Shown here: one piece after another, positions 60,254-64,000 of the stretch | Layout: every line of letters starts with the position of its first letter | How positions within the stretch are numbered: the stretch's first letter is position 1 | Assembly: GCA_947561395.2 (NCBI GenBank) | Contig: OX387192.1 | Coordinates: 6,112,221-6,176,220, forward strand | Source of the DNA: Buxus sempervirens | Taxonomy: Eukaryota > Streptophyta > Magnoliopsida > Buxales > Buxaceae | Length of the DNA: 64,000 nt | Direction: 5' to 3' | The notes under the pieces: model-generated | The model's database searches: none | What the model was told of the DNA's origin: nothing | Seen by the model: the letters and a program-made list of their open reading frames with translations, nothing else | Program-made: the position numbers and the translations under genes

Positions 60254-62020
60254 GAGTGCATCAGCAATCTGATCTTTGCTGGAGAGAAATGATACCTTGA
60301 GAGAGCCATTAGAAACACAATCCCGAACGAAGAGATAATCAATATCGACATGCTTTGTGTGAGAATAAATAATTGGATTACATACAAATATGTTGCTCCC
60401 AAATTATCACACCATAGTGTTGGTGAGTGTGGTAAAAAGACTCCCAATTTAGCAAGAAGTTGTTGGATCCAGATTAGTTCACAAAGCAGCATTGGCCAAG
60501 GATTTGTATTCTGCTTTAGTGCTATGGCGGAAAATAGTTGCTTGCTTTTTGGAATACCAAGATATGAGATTAGAACCAAGATAAATACAGTAAGCATTGA
60601 TGGAACGATGATCATCTAAGCACGCCCTGCCTAGTCAGCATTCGAGTATGCAAAGAGCTGAATGGTGGTGGAAGGTTGAATGAAGAGACCAAAGTTTATT
60701 TTATGTTTCAAGTATCTCAGTCGTCTTTTGACTACTTTCCAATGTTCTTCACGTGGGCTGTGCATGTATTGGCTAACCTGACTCACAGTGAAGGCAATAT
60801 CGGGACGGGGAAAAGATAAGTATTGCAAACTTCCAACAATGTTGCGATACAGGGAAGGGTCAGGGAAGGGAGAATTGTCGGTGGTTGAAAGTTTGGTTGA
60901 GGTGGACATGGGAGTAGCCATATTTGACTTGTTAAGTATATCATTGATGTAGGACTTTTGTGAAAGAAAGAGACCAAGGGAGGTACGATGAACCTCAACA
61001 CCAAGGAAGTAAAGTAAGGGCCTAAGGTCTTTTATAGGAAATGAGGTATTTAAGAATGAAATAACATGATGCACAGCTGAATCATTCGAGCCAGTAACCA
61101 AGATGTCATCTACATATATGAGAACATAAATTGATAAACCAAATTTGTCGTAGATGACGGTTGAAGAGTCAGACCTTGAGGGTGAAAAACCAAGATCAGA
61201 AAGCCGTTTTTTGAGCCTTGAATACCAAGCTCATGGGGCCTGCTTCAATCCGTAGATAGCTTTCTTCAGGTGACACACATAGTTGGGGTGTTTGAAACCC
61301 CAGTGGTTGAGCCATATAGACCTCATCAAAGAGAGACCCATGGAGGAAAGCATTTTGGACTTCTAGTTGATGAATCGACCACTGCGCAATCACTGCCAGA
61401 GATAAAATAAGACGAATGGTAGTTGTTTTCACAACTGGACTGAATGTGTCATGAAAGTCAATGCCAGCCTGTTGATGAAACCCCTTGGCGACTAGATGAA
61501 CCTTTCAACATTCAATAATTCTGTCAACAAGGCGCTTGGTTCAACAGATCCACTTGCAACCAATTACCTATGGATAAGAGGAAGCTGGAACGAATTCCTA
61601 GGTGCCATTAGATTAGTAACACCTGGAATTTAGCATTCATGGCAACATGCCATTCAGGATACTTTGTTGCTTCCAAGACACTAGTAGGCTCTTCAGGAAC
61701 ACATGAGAGATTAGTTAAATGTGCATGAGGTTTTGGCCATCGAATTGTGCCATCCGAGTTGAGTTTGGGATGATGAATATTGTGTCTTGATCGAGTGATG
61801 ATAGGTGAGCCGGTTGGGAATGTGGGTGTCGGTAACAGAGGAGGTAGAGCTTATGTGATTGATTGGGGTTGAATGAGAATTTGGAAATTGGGAAGTAGGA
61901 GAAGAAGAAGGCACGTGAGATTTGGAGTGTAGGGGTGTTGTGAGCTCATGTGAAGAGATGGGTTCGATTGATGGAATGGGTGCAAGGGCAGTAATGGAAG
62001 AAGTAGGAGGTGAAGTGAAT
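60254..62020 (-). mobile_element. Copia fossil: polyprotein remains
   Basis: The minus strand shows reverse transcriptase and RNase H of Ty1/Copia type: [19 protein letters not shown] (61196-61432), YFLGVEVHRTSLGLFLSQKS and IVGSLQYLSFPRPDIAFTVS (60631-61101), then [16 protein letters not shown] and [11 protein letters not shown] (60254-60615). Upstream sequence to 62020 is the Ser/Thr-rich linker before RT. Several breaks. It is cut at 60254 by the solo LTR and at 62021 by another LTR copy; its 3' end lies at 43850-44402. Confidence 0.85.
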
Positions 62021-64000
62021 TGTAAAACCCCGACCCGGATTATATCTTAATTATTAAGCTTAATTATCTAAAGTGGAATTATTAGACTAATTAAGTACTT
62101 GTGTTATGAAAATGGGGTAAATGTGGATTATACTTGAGGATTTAGGGAAATCAATTGAACTTTATTGAAGTTATTAAGATAAGCTTAGTTAATGTTATTT
62201 ATTAATTTCAATTGGCTAAGATACCCTCCAATTAGTTTTAGTGAATTGGAAATCAAGTTTGAAAATTTTGAATTAAGTGTACCTAAAGTATCTCCCAAGA
62301 ACACCTAAAGAACCACCCAAGTATACCTAAGGTGCACCCAAGTATAACCCAAGTATACCTAGGGTACACCCATGCATTACCCAAGGTACCACCCAAGTAC
62401 ACCCATGTATTACCAAAGGTACCACCCAAGTACTACCTAAGGTACCCCTTTTGTATACGTAAGGCACCCACTTGTATTGCCTAAGATACCCCACTTATAT
62501 ACCAAAGGTACCCACTTGTATTGCCTACAATACCCCACTTGTATACCTAAGGTACCCATATGTGTTGCCTAAGGTATCCCACATGTATACCTAAAGTACT
62601 CCGTAGTATTACCTAAGGTACCCCTTTGTATTGCCTAAGGTACCTCATTTGTAATGCCTAAAGTACCCCACATGTATACCTAAAGTACCCCCTAGTATTA
62701 CCTAAGGTACCCCCTTGTATTGCCTAAAGTACGCCACTTGAATACCTAAGGTACCCCTTGTTTTACCTAAGGTATACCCCCTTATGTAGCTAAAGTACCC
62801 CTCTTATATAACTAATGTACCCCCTTTGTATAATTAAAGTACCCCCTTATATAGCCAAGGTACTCTCTCTGTATAACTAAAGACCCCTTTTGTATAACTA
62901 AAGTACCCCCTATATAACTAAGGTACCCCCATGTGTTTGCCTAAGGTACCCCTTTATCTTACCTAAGGTACCATTTTATTTTACCTGAAGTACCCCTACT
63001 GTTTCATTTAAGGTACACCCCTTATATAACTAAGGTATTCCCTTTGTATAACTAAAGTACCCCCCTTATATAACGAAAGTACCCCCTTGTATAACTAAGG
63101 TACCTCTCTGTATAACTCAAGTACCCACAATATACGTAAGTTACACCCCTTATATTACGTAGGGTACACCCTCCTTGTATTACCTAAAGGTACCCCCTCA
63201 TATAACTAAGGTACACCCCTTCTATAACCAAGGTACCCCTCTCAATATAACTAAGGCACACCCCCCAAGTATACCTAAAGTGTGCCCCTGAAATAACTAA
63301 GGTAAACTTCCTTGAAACACCATGGTACCCCTCAAATAACACTAAAGTACCCCCCACATAACACTAAGGTACCCTTCCTTATAACACTCGTGTACCCCCT
63401 TGATAGCCCTTAAGTACACCCAAGGGTTTAATGAGAATAAAAGCTTTGTTTAGGGGCAGATTTGAAAGACCAAAAGTTGGGCATATAAAAGGATGCCCTA
63501 ACTAAAATATCTAGTGTTTTGAGAACCCCTTTCTTTGTCTTGGACGTATAGAACAAGAGAAGAAGTTGTGAGAGCTTGCTTGAAAGCTTCAAGAGGAAGG
63601 AGAAGGAAAGGAGAGCTAGGAGAGGAGTTGTGCTTCTCCATTAAACAAGTAAGTAGCAAACCCTTCAAACTAAAATGAATTTATTGGATTTTCGTATCTC
63701 TCTCTTCTAGGGTTTTGATAAACTTGTAAATTGCTTGCATGTTGGGTTTTGCCTCTAAAATTCGTAGGGTTTTGGTTGTATAACTATCTTGTTTAGTTTT
63801 CTATTGATTTGCCATGGATTTTCGTATTTCTCTCTCCTAGGATTTAGATAAACTGGAAAATCACTTGTATGTGGGGTTTTGCTTTCCAAATTCGTAGAGT
63901 TTGGGCTTTATAACAGTATTGTGTATTATTCTATTGATTGCCATGGATTTGCAACCTCTATTGGTTATATTTCAGATTAGGGTTTGAGTTTGGGTATTTT
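62021..64000 (+). mobile_element. Second copy of the GGTACC-repeat LTR, runs off window
   Basis: It starts TGTAAAACCCCGACCC at 62021, the same start as the solo LTR at 60253 but on the opposite strand. A minisatellite at 62270-63430, TATAAAAGG at 63485 and downstream LTR sequence (CAAGTAAGTAGCAAACCCTT at 63650) match the other copy. The far end is outside the window, so solo LTR or full element cannot be decided. It interrupts the Copia fossil. Confidence 0.85.
62270..63430. repeat. GGTACC minisatellite, second LTR copy
   Basis: About 60 units of 15-22 bp around ACCTAAGGTACCCC with TTGTAT or ATATAACTA spacers. The unit sequence is variable, suggesting long evolution by slippage. Confidence 0.92.

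Overview
The window is nuclear DNA of a flowering plant, probably a eudicot. It is AT-rich and dominated by transposable elements of plant type: Tat-like, Tekay/Del-like and Copia LTR elements, a Cassandra-type LTR carrying 5S rRNA sequence, RTE-type LINEs, an Au-like SINE, a Helitron, hAT-like elements and Mutator-like elements (MULEs). Only one host gene looks intact, a PNO1/Dim2 ribosome-assembly gene at 19331-20005 on the minus strand. Broken pieces of host-type genes are a plant-mobile-domain (PMD) gene, a kinesin-light-chain-related (KLCR) fragment and a lone PHD-finger exon.

Left part (1-14800): a seven-exon PMD gene (minus strand, 2344-5079) lies downstream of a Tat-like LTR and its tRNA-Arg-type primer site (6171-8514, same strand). 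Arrays of a 25-bp palindrome with an exact 39-bp period occur at 1991, 8787 and 9496, on both sides of this gene. A second Tat-like LTR runs on the plus strand from 9393. It is followed by a minus-strand LTR-like block (to 13202) and a short Tekay/Del-like gypsy fossil (to 14790).

Middle (14800-33400): mostly noncoding, with PNO1 surrounded by small transposon remains. A 2-kb foldback element (24051-26097, 10-bp target duplication) sits inside an RTE LINE. An isolated PHD-finger last exon lies at 32744-32848.

33380-42927 is a transposon with inverted arms of about 640 bp. Its left arm was hit by a 3.2-kb element carrying the KLCR fragment, and its right arm by a 1.7-kb hAT-like element (TSD GTCAGAAC). 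Its core holds a decayed GRF-zinc-finger gene.

43850-64000 is a nest at least four levels deep. A minus-strand Copia fossil was hit by an approximately 4-kb solo LTR (44403-60253, TSD GAGTG). That LTR was hit by an 11.85-kb MULE (47216-59069, 136-bp TIRs, 9-bp TSD ATTTCAAAA). The MULE was hit by a palindromic Cassandra-type unit (55333-55916, TSD ATGAG). The MULE carries a FAR1-like transposase gene and, convergent to it, a two-finger GRF gene, an arrangement resembling mudrA/mudrB of maize MuDR. Two separate transposons in the window carry a GRF gene. This transposase-plus-GRF pairing is the best candidate here for a little-described system. A second copy of the same LTR family enters the Copia at 62021 in the opposite direction and runs off the window.
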